From contig CAVXZG010000010.1 in NCBI GenBank assembly GCA_963766375.1, forward strand, positions 119,357 through 183,356: DNA of 64,000 nt. Direction: 5' to 3'. This DNA comes from AC-32 sp963766375 (GTDB lineage Bacteria > Actinomycetota > Thermoleophilia > Gaiellales > Gaiellaceae). Positions 20,231 through 28,668 of the stretch are shown here, one piece after another. Both the position numbers and the translations under genes were made by a program. The notes beneath the pieces are model-generated. The model saw only the letters and a list, made by a program, of their open reading frames with translations, made no database searches and had not been told where the DNA came from. Every line of letters starts with the position of its first letter. Within the stretch, counting starts at the first letter, position 1.

Positions 20231-20983
20231 ATGAGACGGAGCCAACTTGCCCCGGTGATCGCCGCCGTCGTGGTTCTGCTGGTCGCGATCGCGGGGCTCG
20301 TCGGGTGGGCTGCTGGCCATTACACGAAGAACACGGTCACCGTCGGCACGACGCCGCCTGTTTCGTCCTCGCAGGCGGTCGATCCGACCGTTGCGGCGGG
20401 TGCGCACGTGTTCGTCCAATTTGCTTGCGCCCAGTGCCACGGCGAGGGCGGTCGCGGAGACGTCTCGCCTGACGTGCCGGCACTGACGAGCGCGGGCAAG
20501 CAGCTGACCGTCGCCCAGTTGAGCGGGATCATCAACCACGGGCTCGGGGAGTCGGCGAATCCGAAGAAGCCGTACATGCCGGTCTGGGGCGCGGTTATCT
20601 CCAAGCGCCAGGTGGGCGAGCTCGTCGCATACATCCGCGCCGGGCTTCCAAGCGTGGCCGACACAAAGCCGACGCCGGTGCCACAGGGCCAGGGCGACGA
20701 GGTCGCGGGCGCCGCGCTCTACGTTCGCGACGGCTGCATCAACTGCCACGGCCCGAACGGTCTCGGCGGCGTCCCGAACCCGCTCTCGGAAGACAAGGCG
20801 ATCCCGCCGCTTGCGGGAGCCGATTTTCGCGGCGAGTTCAACACCGATGCGAAGATCGTCCAGATGATCCGCAGCGGCAGCGTCCTCGGACGTGCGCCGA
20901 TCGTCAGCATGCCCCACTGGGGCGGGATCCTCTCGGACGCGCAGCTCCGGCAGCTGGTGGCCTACATCAAGACTCTGAAGTAG
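20231..20983 (+). CDS. membrane-anchored diheme cytochrome c
   Basis: A 250-residue protein with an N-terminal signal anchor (PVIAAVVVLLVAIAGLVGW) and two class I cytochrome c domains facing outside. The heme sites are CAQCH (about residue 66) and CINCH (about residue 175). The probable axial methionines are in KPYMPVWG and SMPHWG. It resembles the cytochrome c subunits that pass electrons to oxidases or to nitrite reductase. A NirK gene lies 14 kb downstream in the same region. Confidence 0.92.
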   Translation: MRRSQLAPVIAAVVVLLVAIAGLVGWAAGHYTKNTVTVGTTPPVSSSQAVDPTVAAGAHVFVQFACAQCHGEGGRGDVSPDVPALTSAGKQLTVAQLSGIINHGLGESANPKKPYMPVWGAVISKRQVGELVAYIRAGLPSVADTKPTPVPQGQGDEVAGAALYVRDGCINCHGPNGLGGVPNPLSEDKAIPPLAGADFRGEFNTDAKIVQMIRSGSVLGRAPIVSMPHWGGILSDAQLRQLVAYIKTLK

Positions 20984-21079
20984 CTTCATCGCCACTGGCC
21001 CTGGTGTGGTCGTCGGGGTCGATCTGCCGGGCTCTCGCGGTTAGGCAGACCGTTGATGCGATCGGCGTAGAACCGCACC

Positions 21080-21250
21080 GTGGGCACGACCGTCGTCGAG
21101 GTCACGTTGGCGGCGTTCGCGACGGCCCTCGCAACCGGGCTCGGCGCGCTGCCATTCCTCTTGTCTCCGCATGAGTCCCACTGGGTCGCCCCGACGCCCG
21201 CATGGCCGGGTGCCGGTCAGTCTCCGCCGCCTGCGTTCAGGCGCCGGTAA
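21080..21250 (+). pseudogene. N-terminal stub of a ZIP-family metal transporter
   Basis: GTG at 21080 opens a 56-residue frame. Its first part, TLAAFATALATGLGALPFLL, matches the first membrane helix and the TGLGALPF motif of ZIP metal transporters. It then runs into SPHESHWVAPTPAWPG and a stop at 21250, with no further helices. The tail overlaps the 3' end of the leftward gene at 21217. It looks like a truncated transporter, cut after about 35 residues. Confidence 0.5.
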
Positions 21251-21477
21251 AAGAGGCGCCGCATCTCCCGCTCTTCGTTCGTCTCCGCCGTGCGCAGGCC
21301 GGCACGAAGCCGCAACAGGTAGGCCGCCAGGTCGCGGCGACCAGAGAGATCCAGACCTTCGAACGTGCACCGGCCCGCCAGGACGGCGCCGCCCGGCTCC
21401 CAGAACGGGCACGCCTCCTCGGGGCACTCCTCGGCGACACCGAGCGCTTCGTTCAGGCGACAGGGGTTCAACTTCAC
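21217..21477 (-). CDS. 86-residue four-cysteine protein, function unknown
   Basis: GTG at 21477 is preceded by AAGGAGG with a 5-nt gap, close to ideal. The protein holds four cysteines in the N-terminal half (CRLNEAL...EECPEEACPF...AGRC) and a helical C-terminal half (DLAAYLLRLRAGLRTAETNE). The spacing could bind zinc or an iron-sulfur cluster, but this is inference. It follows the gene at 21480-21779 with its ribosome binding site inside that gene's last codons, so the pair is coupled. Confidence 0.6.
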   Translation of the reverse strand: MKLNPCRLNEALGVAEECPEEACPFWEPGGAVLAGRCTFEGLDLSGRRDLAAYLLRLRAGLRTAETNEEREMRRLFYRRLNAGGGD

Positions 21478-21479
21478 GG

Positions 21480-21779
21480 TCACCTCCTTGCGCTCAGCTT
21501 GGCTGGGCGACGGCGTCTTGAGATCGTGGAGGCTGCTGATCTCGGCTTCGGGTTTTCCACACGTTTGGAGATCCGGCGCGCCAAGACCGGGCGAGCCGCT
21601 CTCGGAGCCTCTGCGAAAGCTGCCCACTCCACGGATCCGAGCCAGGCACGTTCGACGGCCAGCTGCCGTCGATGCGCGCCGAGCTCTGCTGGCGACAAGG
21701 TCTCTCCCCGCGCAGCCGCTTCGAGTGCAGCGCTCGCGGAATCGAGGACGCGCGTCCACTGTGTCTCCAAGGCGGTCAT
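21480..21779 (-). CDS. small helical protein, function unknown
   Basis: A 99-residue protein. The first 60 residues (TQWTRVLDSASAALEAAARG ... ERAWLGSVEWAAF) look like a compact helical domain. The last 35 are basic and low in complexity, which may reflect an indel near 21600. The stop is 2 bp before the start of the four-cysteine protein. No known family. Confidence 0.5.
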   Translation of the reverse strand: MTALETQWTRVLDSASAALEAAARGETLSPAELGAHRRQLAVERAWLGSVEWAAFAEAPRAARPVLARRISKRVENPKPRSAASTISRRRRPAKLSARR

Positions 21780-21910
21780 CTGCCAACAGAAGACTGCGCC
21801 AGCCGAGCCGCGGCATCGGCGGGCGCCCTGACTTAGATCCGTAGTTCTCCGCGCGCCGGGTCGGCGAGCTACCGGATGCCGAGAGCAGGTTCCTCGCGGA
21901 CGATGGCCTC

Positions 21911-22666
21911 ATGGAACGAGTCGCAATCACAGCGAAGCTGAGGGAAGGATCGGAGGCGCGTGCCAGAGAGCTCGTCGCTGCCGGTCCGCCCTTCGACCCG
22001 AGTCGAGCCGGACTCAACCAGCACGGCGTTTACGTGGGGCCCGACATCGTCGTCTTCGTCTTCGAGGGCGAGGATGTCGCGCAACGATTGGCCAACCTCT
22101 TGAACGACCGGCTCAACTCCGCGTCGTTCAGCGCGTGGGCGCCGCTTCTCGCCGAGCAACCCCGGCTCGCGCACGAGGCCTATCACTGGGACCCGAAGGA
22201 GGACACCATGAAGAAGATCCTGATCGCAACCGATGGTTCGGAGTCCGCGCACGAGGCGCTCGAGTTTGGACTCGAGCTCGCCGAGGAACAGGGCGCGACG
22301 CCGTTCATCGTTCACGTTGCTCCGGCCGTCGAAGTCTTGCCGTATGCGAGCTTCGCCGCCCCCGCTCCGACAGTTCCGCACCAGGTCGACGAGCAGGACC
22401 GAGCACCTCTGAGCGAAGCGGTCGAGCTCGCGGCACGAAGGGGCATCGAGACCAAGACGGAGTTGCTTGTCGGCAACCCGGCCGACGAGATCGTCGCCTT
22501 TGCCGACACGATCGACGCCGATCTGATCGTGGTCGGCTCGCGCGGCCAGGGCGCGATCGCCAGCATGCTGCTCGGCAGCGTTTCGCGGGCCGTGCTCCAC
22601 GAGAGCCGGCGGCCTGTGCTCGTCGTCCGCGGCGCGCATGTTGCGGCCGAGGCAGCAGTCGGCTGA
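21911..22666 (+). CDS. universal stress protein with extra N-terminal domain (possible read-through fusion)
   Basis: A 251-residue open frame. Residues 1-95 form a domain with AAGPPFDPSRAGLNQHGVYV and EAYHWDP that is also found in the gene at 40662-41324. Residues 100-251 are a complete UspA domain (KKILIATDGSESAHEALEFG; ATP-binding VGSRGQGAIASMLLGSVS). AAGGAGG lies 5 nt before the internal ATG at 22208, so the stress protein can also start by itself. This may be a true fusion, or two genes joined by loss of a stop. USPs bind ATP and act in dormancy and stress survival. It overlaps the CBS gene by 1 bp (TGATG). Confidence 0.85.
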   Translation: MERVAITAKLREGSEARARELVAAGPPFDPSRAGLNQHGVYVGPDIVVFVFEGEDVAQRLANLLNDRLNSASFSAWAPLLAEQPRLAHEAYHWDPKEDTMKKILIATDGSESAHEALEFGLELAEEQGATPFIVHVAPAVEVLPYASFAAPAPTVPHQVDEQDRAPLSEAVELAARRGIETKTELLVGNPADEIVAFADTIDADLIVVGSRGQGAIASMLLGSVSRAVLHESRRPVLVVRGAHVAAEAAVG

Positions 22667-23076
22667 TGGCGGATCGCCTCGCAACCGATGAGCTCTGCGC
22701 CGGCGACGTGATGTCGCGGCACTTCCTCTCGGCGGCCCCCGAGGACACGCTCGGCGAGCTCGCCGAGCGGCTTGCGGAGGCCGACGCCGGCTCCGCACTG
22801 GTCGTCGAATACGGACGACTTACCGGAATCCTGACCTCCCGCGACGTGGTTCGGGCAGTCGCCGACCGGGTCCATCCAAGCGAGGCTCGCGTCCGCGACT
22901 GGATGAGCCCCGCTCCCGTAACGGCCGCCCCCGAGCTGCCCGCCGACGAGGCCGCGCGGCTGATGTTGGCCGGCGGCTTTCACCACCTGCCCATCACCGA
23001 GGACGACCGCCCAGTTGGCGTCGTCGGCCTGAGGGCAGTCGTAGGCGCGATACGTCAAGGATTGCCGGGGTTGTGA
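22666..23076 (+). CDS. CBS-domain pair protein
   Basis: A 136-residue cytoplasmic protein made only of two CBS motifs: DVMSRHFLSAAPEDTLGELA ... GILTSRDVVRAV and VRDWMSPAPVTAAPELPADE ... LPITEDDRPVGVVGLRAVV. It resembles Hrp1 (Rv2626c) of the mycobacterial dormancy regulon, which lacks a catalytic partner. It probably binds adenine nucleotides. Coupled to the stress protein by a 1-bp overlap. Confidence 0.92.
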   Translation: MADRLATDELCAGDVMSRHFLSAAPEDTLGELAERLAEADAGSALVVEYGRLTGILTSRDVVRAVADRVHPSEARVRDWMSPAPVTAAPELPADEAARLMLAGGFHHLPITEDDRPVGVVGLRAVVGAIRQGLPGL

Positions 23077-23080
23077 TCCT

Positions 23081-23557
23081 GTGACCATGCTCGTCGCGTA
23101 TGGGAGCAAGCATGGATCGACCGAGAGGGTCGCGGAAGCGATTACGGAGAACCTGAAGCACGCCGGGCGCGACGTCGAGCTCCGTCGTGCCGCGGACGTC
23201 GAGGACCTGACGCGCTACGACGGTGTCGTCCTCGGAGGCTCGCTGTACTTCGGACGCTGGCACCGGGACGCAGTTCGCTTCCTGTCGAAGCACCGGCGTG
23301 AGTTGTCGGAGCTGCCGGTGACGGTCTTCGCGCTGGGCCCCCAGAGCGCCGAGCCGCAGGATCTGGCCAAGTCTCGAGCGCAGCTCGACAAGGCGCTGCA
23401 GAAAGTTCCCGAGGTCGAACCGCGCTCGATCGCTGTCTTCGGAGGAGTCATCGATCCGGCCAAGCTCCGCTTCCCGCTCAACCGCATGCCCGCGAGCGAC
23501 GCACGCGACTGGAACGCAATCGAGGCGTGGACAGACGAGATCGGGAGGACGACATGA
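23081..23557 (+). CDS. flavodoxin-domain protein (HemG-like)
   Basis: A 158-residue FMN-binding protein: MLVAYGSKHGSTERVAEAI is the phosphate-binding loop, and YDGVVLGGSLYFGRWH is the flavodoxin_5 segment found in menaquinone-dependent protoporphyrinogen oxidase (HemG). The length fits HemG-like proteins. GTG 23081 and ATG 23087 are both possible starts. It follows the CBS gene by 4 bp and overlaps the next gene by 4 bp (ATGA), so all are one operon. It may act in redox or heme metabolism under low oxygen. Confidence 0.88.
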   Translation: MTMLVAYGSKHGSTERVAEAITENLKHAGRDVELRRAADVEDLTRYDGVVLGGSLYFGRWHRDAVRFLSKHRRELSELPVTVFALGPQSAEPQDLAKSRAQLDKALQKVPEVEPRSIAVFGGVIDPAKLRFPLNRMPASDARDWNAIEAWTDEIGRTT

Positions 23558-24135
23558 GCGTCAAGGAGCACACCCGGATCCAGGAGGTCGAGGTGCAGGC
23601 GCTGGACGCCGCGAGGCTCGAGCCGCTGATCGGCTCGGACCGGACCGCTCGCTACGAGGCGATTGCCGAGGCAACGGAGTCGCTGCTGGGAGACCGTGCG
23701 GTGCTGAACGTCAACTCGACGGCAACGGGAGGCGGGGTCGCCGAGATGCTGCAGACCCTCCTTGCCTACGGTCGCGGCGCCGGCCTCGACGTCCGCTGGC
23801 TCGTGATCCAGGGCGATCCGGCCTTCTTCGAGATCACCAAGCGCATCCACAACGGGCTTTACGGGTCGGCAGGCGACAGCGGCGCGCTCGGAGACGCCGA
23901 GCGAAGACACTACGAGCAGACGTTGCGCGAGAACGCCGACGAGCTGCTCGCGCTCGTCCGGCCGAACGACGTCGTCCTGATCCACGACCCCCAGCCCGCC
24001 GGCCTTGCCGGCGCGATGCGGAGCGCGGGCGCGAAGGTCATTTGGCGGTGCCACGTTGGCGTCGACGAGCCGAATGAGTGGACCGAGCGCTCGTGGTCGT
24101 TCCTACGCCCGTACCTCGAGGACGTGACGACGTGT
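23554..24135 (+). pseudogene. trehalose synthase-like GT4 glycosyltransferase, first 190 residues only
   Basis: ATG at 23554 begins a retaining glycosyltransferase of the TreT type: AVLNVNSTATGGGVAEMLQT, WLVIQGDPAFFEITKRIHNG, DVVLIHDPQPAGLAG, RCHVGVDEPNEWTERSWSFL, RPYLEDV. Similarity stops at about 24135 and the gene meets the end of a leftward gene there. The C-terminal nucleotide-sugar domain is missing. Part of the gene is repeated at 26944-27380. The pathway would be trehalose formation from glucose and an NDP-glucose. Confidence 0.75.
23560..23996 (+). repeat. 437-bp direct repeat, copy 1
   Basis: Bases 23560-23996 match 26944-27380 at a constant offset of 3384 with only scattered substitutions, mostly at third codon positions. 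The repeat covers the first two thirds of the TreT-like N-terminal domain. It ends at CCCCCAGCC in both copies, after which they diverge. Confidence 0.9.
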
Positions 24136-24149
24136 GTTCGCCACGGGCG

Positions 24150-24866
24150 GGCCTACGCGCCGACCTGCGCCGCCTGCGATCGGGTCGACCGCGGCGGCAG
24201 GGACGCCGGCGCGGAGCGCGAGCACGAGGCCGTGCAATCGCGTCGTGACGACGGCGTCCATCTTCGCGACGAGCGCGGCGACCTCGGCGGCGTTCCTGAG
24301 CCCGCTCGAGGTCGTGTCGAGCTCGCGTGTCGATCGGGACGGTCACCGGCTGCCCGCGATGCCAGGTGGGCCGCGATCGCGCGATCGACCTCCGCGTGGC
24401 CGCCCTCGGCGTACTCGGCCTGAGGGTGCACGCGAAGGACGCCGACGATCGGCACCGGCTCGAGCGCGGCCGCGAACGCGAGATCCGGCCGCGGCTCGCC
24501 AAGGCCGTCACGCGCGAGCAGAGCCGCGAATGGGAATAGGCGTCGGGAGTGTCGACGATGGAGACATCGAGCGCGACCACTCGGCAGTCCGCGAAGCGCG
24601 AGACGAGCTGCCACGTCGCGAGCCGTGGCGAGACGGGGCCGCAAACGAGCACGAGCGTCGCGTAGTCCGCCGGCGAGACCGCGCGCCAGTCGACACCGTC
24701 GCCAAAGGTCGCGCGCCAGCGCCACGTCATACCCGTGCCTCGCGGAGTCGAGCCAGGTCAGCGTCACTTCGAGCGCAGCGAGATCGCCTGCGGTCGCGCC
24801 GCCGCGCTCGAGACTGAACCAGCCGGCGACGAGGATTCGCTTCGCCGTCGCTCGCCACTTCGCCAC
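24150..24866 (-). pseudogene. polysaccharide pyruvyl transferase-family gene, frameshifted
   Basis: Pieces of one protein appear in all three frames of the minus strand. In order: KRILVAGWFSLERGGATAGD, GVDWRAVSPADYATLVLVCG, LVSRFADCRVVALDVSIVDT, PDLAFAAALEPVPIVGVLRV, HPQAEYAEGGHAEVDRAI, AAEVAALVAKMDAVVTTRLH, LALRAGVPAAAVDPIAGGA. The last two are the conserved polysaccharide pyruvyl transferase motifs. At least four shifts are needed, so it is either decayed or badly sequenced. It is divergent from the glycosyltransferase at 24885 and convergent with the TreT stub. Confidence 0.65.
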
Positions 24867-24884
24867 GGCCGTATCTTTCCGCAG

Positions 24885-26720
24885 ATGTCGCTATCGGTGT
24901 GCTGCCTGACAGGCGATCCCGGCCCGCGCGTCACGGCCGTTCTCGCGCCGACGGGGGATCGCCGACGAGATCGTGATTGCTGCCGACGCGCGCGCCGATC
25001 AGGAGCGCCTGGAGCAGTATGCCGCTGCCGCCGATCGCCTCCTGCGCGTCGAGTTCTCGTACTTGGAGCGACACCTCGCCTGGCTCCACGAACAGTGCTC
25101 CGGAGATTGGATCTTCCGGATTGACGCCGACGAGGTCGCGAGCCCATCGCTGGTCGAGCGACTGCCGGAGCTGATCGCGGACTGCGGCGTTCAGCAGTAC
25201 TGGCTTCCGCGCCGGTGGCTCTACCCCGAGGCTGGCGACTGGCTCGAGGAAGTGCCGTGGTGGCCGGACTACCAGAATCGACTGGTGCGCAACGACGGCA
25301 CACTGCGCTTCAGCGGATTGCTGCACACGAGCGCCGAGCCGACGCACCCGGCCCGGTACGTCGAGGAGCCGCTCTACCACCTGGCGTGCCTGACGGACGA
25401 TGTCGCGGCGCGCCGATCGAGGGCGATCAAGTACGAGGTCCTGCGCCCGGGGCTCGAAGCGCCGGGCGGCGGCGCTCTCAACCGCCGCGCGTACCTGCCC
25501 GAGCTGTACGCGCGGCGCCCGCCGGCCTTCATCTCCGAGGAGGATGCGGAAGCGGTGCGCGCCGTCATGTCGGCCGGCGCAGTGCCGCAGCGCCCGGTCG
25601 GCGACGTTCCGGTCGTGCCGCTCGCCGAGAGCGACCGCTATTGGGGCGGGCGAACCGTCGAAGCCGGCGCGTACAAGGCGGTGATCGAGCCGTTCGAACT
25701 CGAACCCCGGCTCAAGGTCGGCGAGCTCCGGCCGATCCACATGCGGGTCACGAACCGCGGCACCGACACCTGGCCGTGGGACGCCGAGGCTGGCCCTACC
25801 ATCCGGTGCGCGTACCGCTGGCTGCACGCGAACGGGACTGTCCTGGTTCCGAGGGGCATCGCACGAGCTTCACCTGCGACGTGCCGGCCGGCGCGACCGT
25901 CGTCGTTCCGCTCCTCGTCGAGGCCCCGTCGCGGGCGGGCGTCTACCTGCTCGAGGTCGACCTCGTCCACGAGCACATCCGCTGGTTCGGCGTGGAACGG
26001 CGGATCACCGTCGCCGTCGAGGAGCTTCAGCCGGAGCGCCTCGCCATGCCAGCCTCCGCGCTCCCGGCGCCGGAGCGGCCGAAGCGCACCGTGCTCCAGC
26101 GGATCCGGCGGCGCCCCGCGGACGCGAGGATCCCACAGGTAGTCCACCGGGTGTGGCTCGGCGGCCACAAGATGCCCCGCGAACTCGTGGAGTACGGCCA
26201 GACCTGGCGGCAGCACCACCCCGGCTGGAAGTTCCGGCTCTGGCGCGACCGCGATCTCCGCAGGCTCGTGCCGAGCGACGCGGTCGCGCGCGCGCGGCAC
26301 CACGTCGAGCTCTCCGACCTTCTGCGCTTCGAGGTACTTCGACGGTACGGCGGCGTCTACGTGGACACGGACTTCGAGTGCCTCCGCCCGCTCGATCCCT
26401 TACTGGAGGGTGAGCGCGTAGTGCTGGGGTACGAGAAGCCCGGCCGCGTCGGGAGCGCCATCGTCGCGTCCGTGCCCGGGCACCCGCTCCTCGTGGACGC
26501 GGCGCAGCAGGCGGAGAAGACGGTCGGCCTCGGGGCGAACTCGGCCGACGCGACGGGACCGTACCTCCTGACGCTCCTCGTCCGCGACTACCCGGACGTG
26601 AGAATCCTGCCGCAGAAGACGTTTTACCCCTATGGGTGGGACGAACTCGAGCGGCGCGACGACGAGTTCCCGAACTCGTACGGCGTCCATCATTGGACGA
26701 GTCAGCCGCGGGAGATGTAG
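24885..26720 (+). CDS. bifunctional glycosyltransferase: GT2-like, Ig-like and GT32-like DXD domains
   Basis: ATG at 24885 (LSVCCLTGDPGPRV) begins a protein of about 610 residues with frameshifts near 24950 and 25855. Order: a GT2-like domain (ADEIVIAADARADQERLEQY, then the DXD-like site GDWIFRIDADEVAS), a linker, an Ig-like domain (HMRVTNRGTDTWPWDAEAGP ... VDLVHEHIRWFG), and a GT32-type domain with IPQVVHRVWLGG, LSDLLRFEVLRRYGGVYVDT and the DXD of VDTDFE. It probably builds a surface glycan in the cytoplasm. The two catalytic domains could add two successive sugars. Confidence 0.75.
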
Positions 26721-26943
26721 CCGCTGGCCAACCAGCGCGAGTAGCAAAGGGCTGGCGCGAGCTCGTCTGGGGTTCACCGCGACCCGCGAAGCGCCGACGA
26801 CGAGATCAAACGTGGGTATTTCCTGACTGCGGGGAATCAGCGAGCAAGCCGGAGAAAAAAGCCACCCCCTCCAAGCGTCACGAGTTGAAGCGCTCGAGCG
26901 TGTCGGCTCCGTCACCACTCGCGCGACGTGAACTGCACGAGGT

Positions 26944-27380
26944 GTCAAGGAGCACACCCGGATCCAGGAAGTCGAGGTGCAGGCGCTGGACGCCGCGAGG
27001 CTCGAGCCGCTGATCGGCTCGGACAGGACGGCTCGCTACGAGGCGATTGCCGAGGCAACGGAGTCGCTGCTGGGAGACCGTGCGGTGCTGAACGTCAACT
27101 CGACGGCGACGGGAGGCGGGGTCGCCGAGATGCTTCAGACCCTCCTTGCCTATGGTCGCGGCGCCGGCCTCGACGTCCGCTGGCTCGTGATCCAGGGCGA
27201 TCCGGCCTTCTTCGAGATCACGAAGCGCATTCACAACGGGCTCTATGGGTCGGCAGGCGACGGCGGCGCGCTCGGAGACGCCGAGCGAAGACACTACGAG
27301 CAGACGTTGCGCGAGAACGCCGACGAGCTGCTCGCGCTCGTCCGGCCGAACGACGTCGTCTTGATCCACGACCCCCAGCC
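26944..27380 (+). repeat. 437-bp direct repeat, copy 2
   Basis: Second copy of the TreT N-terminal segment (see 23560-23996). It begins at GTCAAGGAGCACACCCGG and ends at CCCCCAGCC. The 223 bp before it, after the glycosyltransferase stop at 26720, hold no gene that I can support. Confidence 0.9.
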
Positions 27381-27710
27381 GGGCCTTGACAGCGCCACGC
27401 AGCCGTCGTGGTCCAGAAGAGCATCGCCGAGGGGTTCGGGCTCACCGTGGCGGAGGCCATGTGGAAGTCGCGGCCGATCGTCGCGAGCGCCGTCGGCGGA
27501 ATCGTCGATCAGATCGTCAGCGGCGCGCACGGCCTACTCGTGGCCGACCCGGCAGATCTCGCGTCCTTCGGGACGGCCGTCGAGACGCTGCTGAGCGACC
27601 GAACAGAGGCGGATCGTCTGAGCGCCAACGCCAAGGCCCGCGCCGGCGCAGAGTTCCTCGGCGACCGCCACCTCGAGCAATACGGGCAACTTCTCGCGCG
27701 CATCGGCTGA
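26945..27710 (+). pseudogene. trehalose synthase-like GT4 glycosyltransferase with internal deletion
   Basis: The frame repeats the TreT N-terminus up to LIHDPQP, then jumps within a few codons and one frame change (near 27390-27410) to the GT4 C-terminal motif VVQKSIAEGFGLTVAEAMWK, PIVASAVGGIVDQIVSG and ADRLSANAKARAGAEFLGDR, ending at 27710. Some 150 residues of the middle of the enzyme are missing. No proper start codon precedes it: the copy-1 ATG has no equivalent here. With the stub at 23554 it represents one gene split and partly lost. Confidence 0.75.
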
Positions 27711-27725
27711 GACTCGAGGTACGGG

Positions 27726-27797
27726 AAACCCGCAGATCAGGCGGGGTGATGCCGCAGAAAGCTCGCGGCTGCGCCCCGATGGCAACCGGGCCAGATC
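27726..27797 (+). ncRNA. candidate structured leader RNA, copy A
   Basis: The leader of the gene at 27862 carries AAACCCGCAG (27726-27735). A hairpin CCCGC/GCGGG (27729-27733 and 27741-27745) has the loop AGATCAG. GATGCCGC (27748-27755) follows, and a second stem GCCGC/GCGGC spans 27751-27769. The loop GATC (27735-27738) can pair with GATC at 27794-27797 as a pseudoknot. The same core occurs at 34784 and 36152. Class not identified. Confidence 0.35.
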
Positions 27798-27861
27798 CAC
27801 CGAGACTTCTAGAAAAGGTCGAGGCAAAGAGACAGCCCCGGCGCGACGGAAGGAGAGAACC

Positions 27862-28668
27862 ATGCGGAAGGTATTTGAAATCGGAGGAATGGTCGCAGCC
27901 GCGATTCTGATCGCGTTCGGCATCGCTGCGATCGTCATGGGCGTCAACGGCCATTCGACCGTCCAGAACAGCCTCAAGCAGGAGAAGATCGTCGGCTCGC
28001 CCGACATGACCCCGGCCGCAATCAAGGCCGAGGCCAAGAAGGCGGGGCTCAACGTGGCCAACATCAGCTTCCCGACCCTTGCGGTCGCCGGAAAGGCGAT
28101 CAACAGCGGGGACCAGGCACGCGCATTCGCCGGCTACATGCGGATCCACGCGCTCGAGGCCACCGGTGGCCTGACCTACGCGGAGATGGGCCGCTTCATG
28201 GCGAAGCCCGGCACCCCCGCGCAGTTCACCGACGGACACGGAGCGACGAGCGACGAGAAGTACGCGCTCATCGACTCGCAGAGCAAGCAGCCGGTCGAGA
28301 ACGGCGCCCGGAACCTCTGGGTGACCGAGACGGCGCTCACGACCGCTCTGAACACGAGCTACATGGCCGGGCAGCTCTCGCTGTTCGGGATCGTGGTCGG
28401 CGTGGCCCTGCTGCTCAGCGGCTTCGGCTTCGCGATCCTCGCCATCGGCGGCGCCCTCCGGAATCCGGAGACGGCGTTCACGCTTCCTGCACAAGAAGCA
28501 GTCGAGCGTAGGTCGCCCGATCCAGGCGTAGACGGAATCCTCCGTCGCACCGCGACACGGGCCGCCCTCGGGCGGCCCGTCGTCGTTCTCAGGACGATTC
28601 GAGCAGGCCCTCGGCGAGCGCGTAGCGCACGAGCTCGGCGCGGCTCGAGAGCCGTAGCTTCTGCATGA
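27862..28668 (+). CDS. membrane protein with two TMs and a soluble middle domain
   Basis: ATG at 27862 follows GGAAGGAGAGAACC. The protein has an N-terminal TM (GGMVAAAILIAFGIAAIVMG), an external domain of about 120 residues (NISFPTLAVAGKAINSGDQA, EMGRFMAKPGTPAQFTDG) and a second TM (LSLFGIVVGVALLLSGFGFA). The last 50 residues of the open frame are Arg-rich, cross the terminator at 28557 and overlap the convergent regulator. A one-base shift gives a tidier end (FLHKKQSSVGRPIQA, stop at 28531), so the real C-terminus is probably there. Family not recognised. Confidence 0.7.
   Translation: MRKVFEIGGMVAAAILIAFGIAAIVMGVNGHSTVQNSLKQEKIVGSPDMTPAAIKAEAKKAGLNVANISFPTLAVAGKAINSGDQARAFAGYMRIHALEATGGLTYAEMGRFMAKPGTPAQFTDGHGATSDEKYALIDSQSKQPVENGARNLWVTETALTTALNTSYMAGQLSLFGIVVGVALLLSGFGFAILAIGGALRNPETAFTLPAQEAVERRSPDPGVDGILRRTATRAALGRPVVVLRTIRAGPRRARSARARRGSRAVASA
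28557..28580. terminator. strong hairpin between convergent genes
   Basis: ACGGGCCGCCC pairs perfectly with GGGCGGCCCGT across a 2-nt centre, giving an 11-bp inverted repeat. It lies between the gene at 27862 and the leftward response regulator. There is no long T run on either side. It probably terminates transcription in both directions. Confidence 0.65.

Noticed and set aside
22135..22660. Alternate rightward frame over the stress protein region
   Set aside because: Arg-rich translation with no domain; it only becomes real as the CBS protein from 22666.
27726..27797. Assignment of the shared leader to SAM, cobalamin, c-di-GMP, c-di-AMP, TPP or ZTP riboswitches
   Set aside because: The conserved cores I recall for these classes are not present in the right order; similarity was limited to short GC strings.
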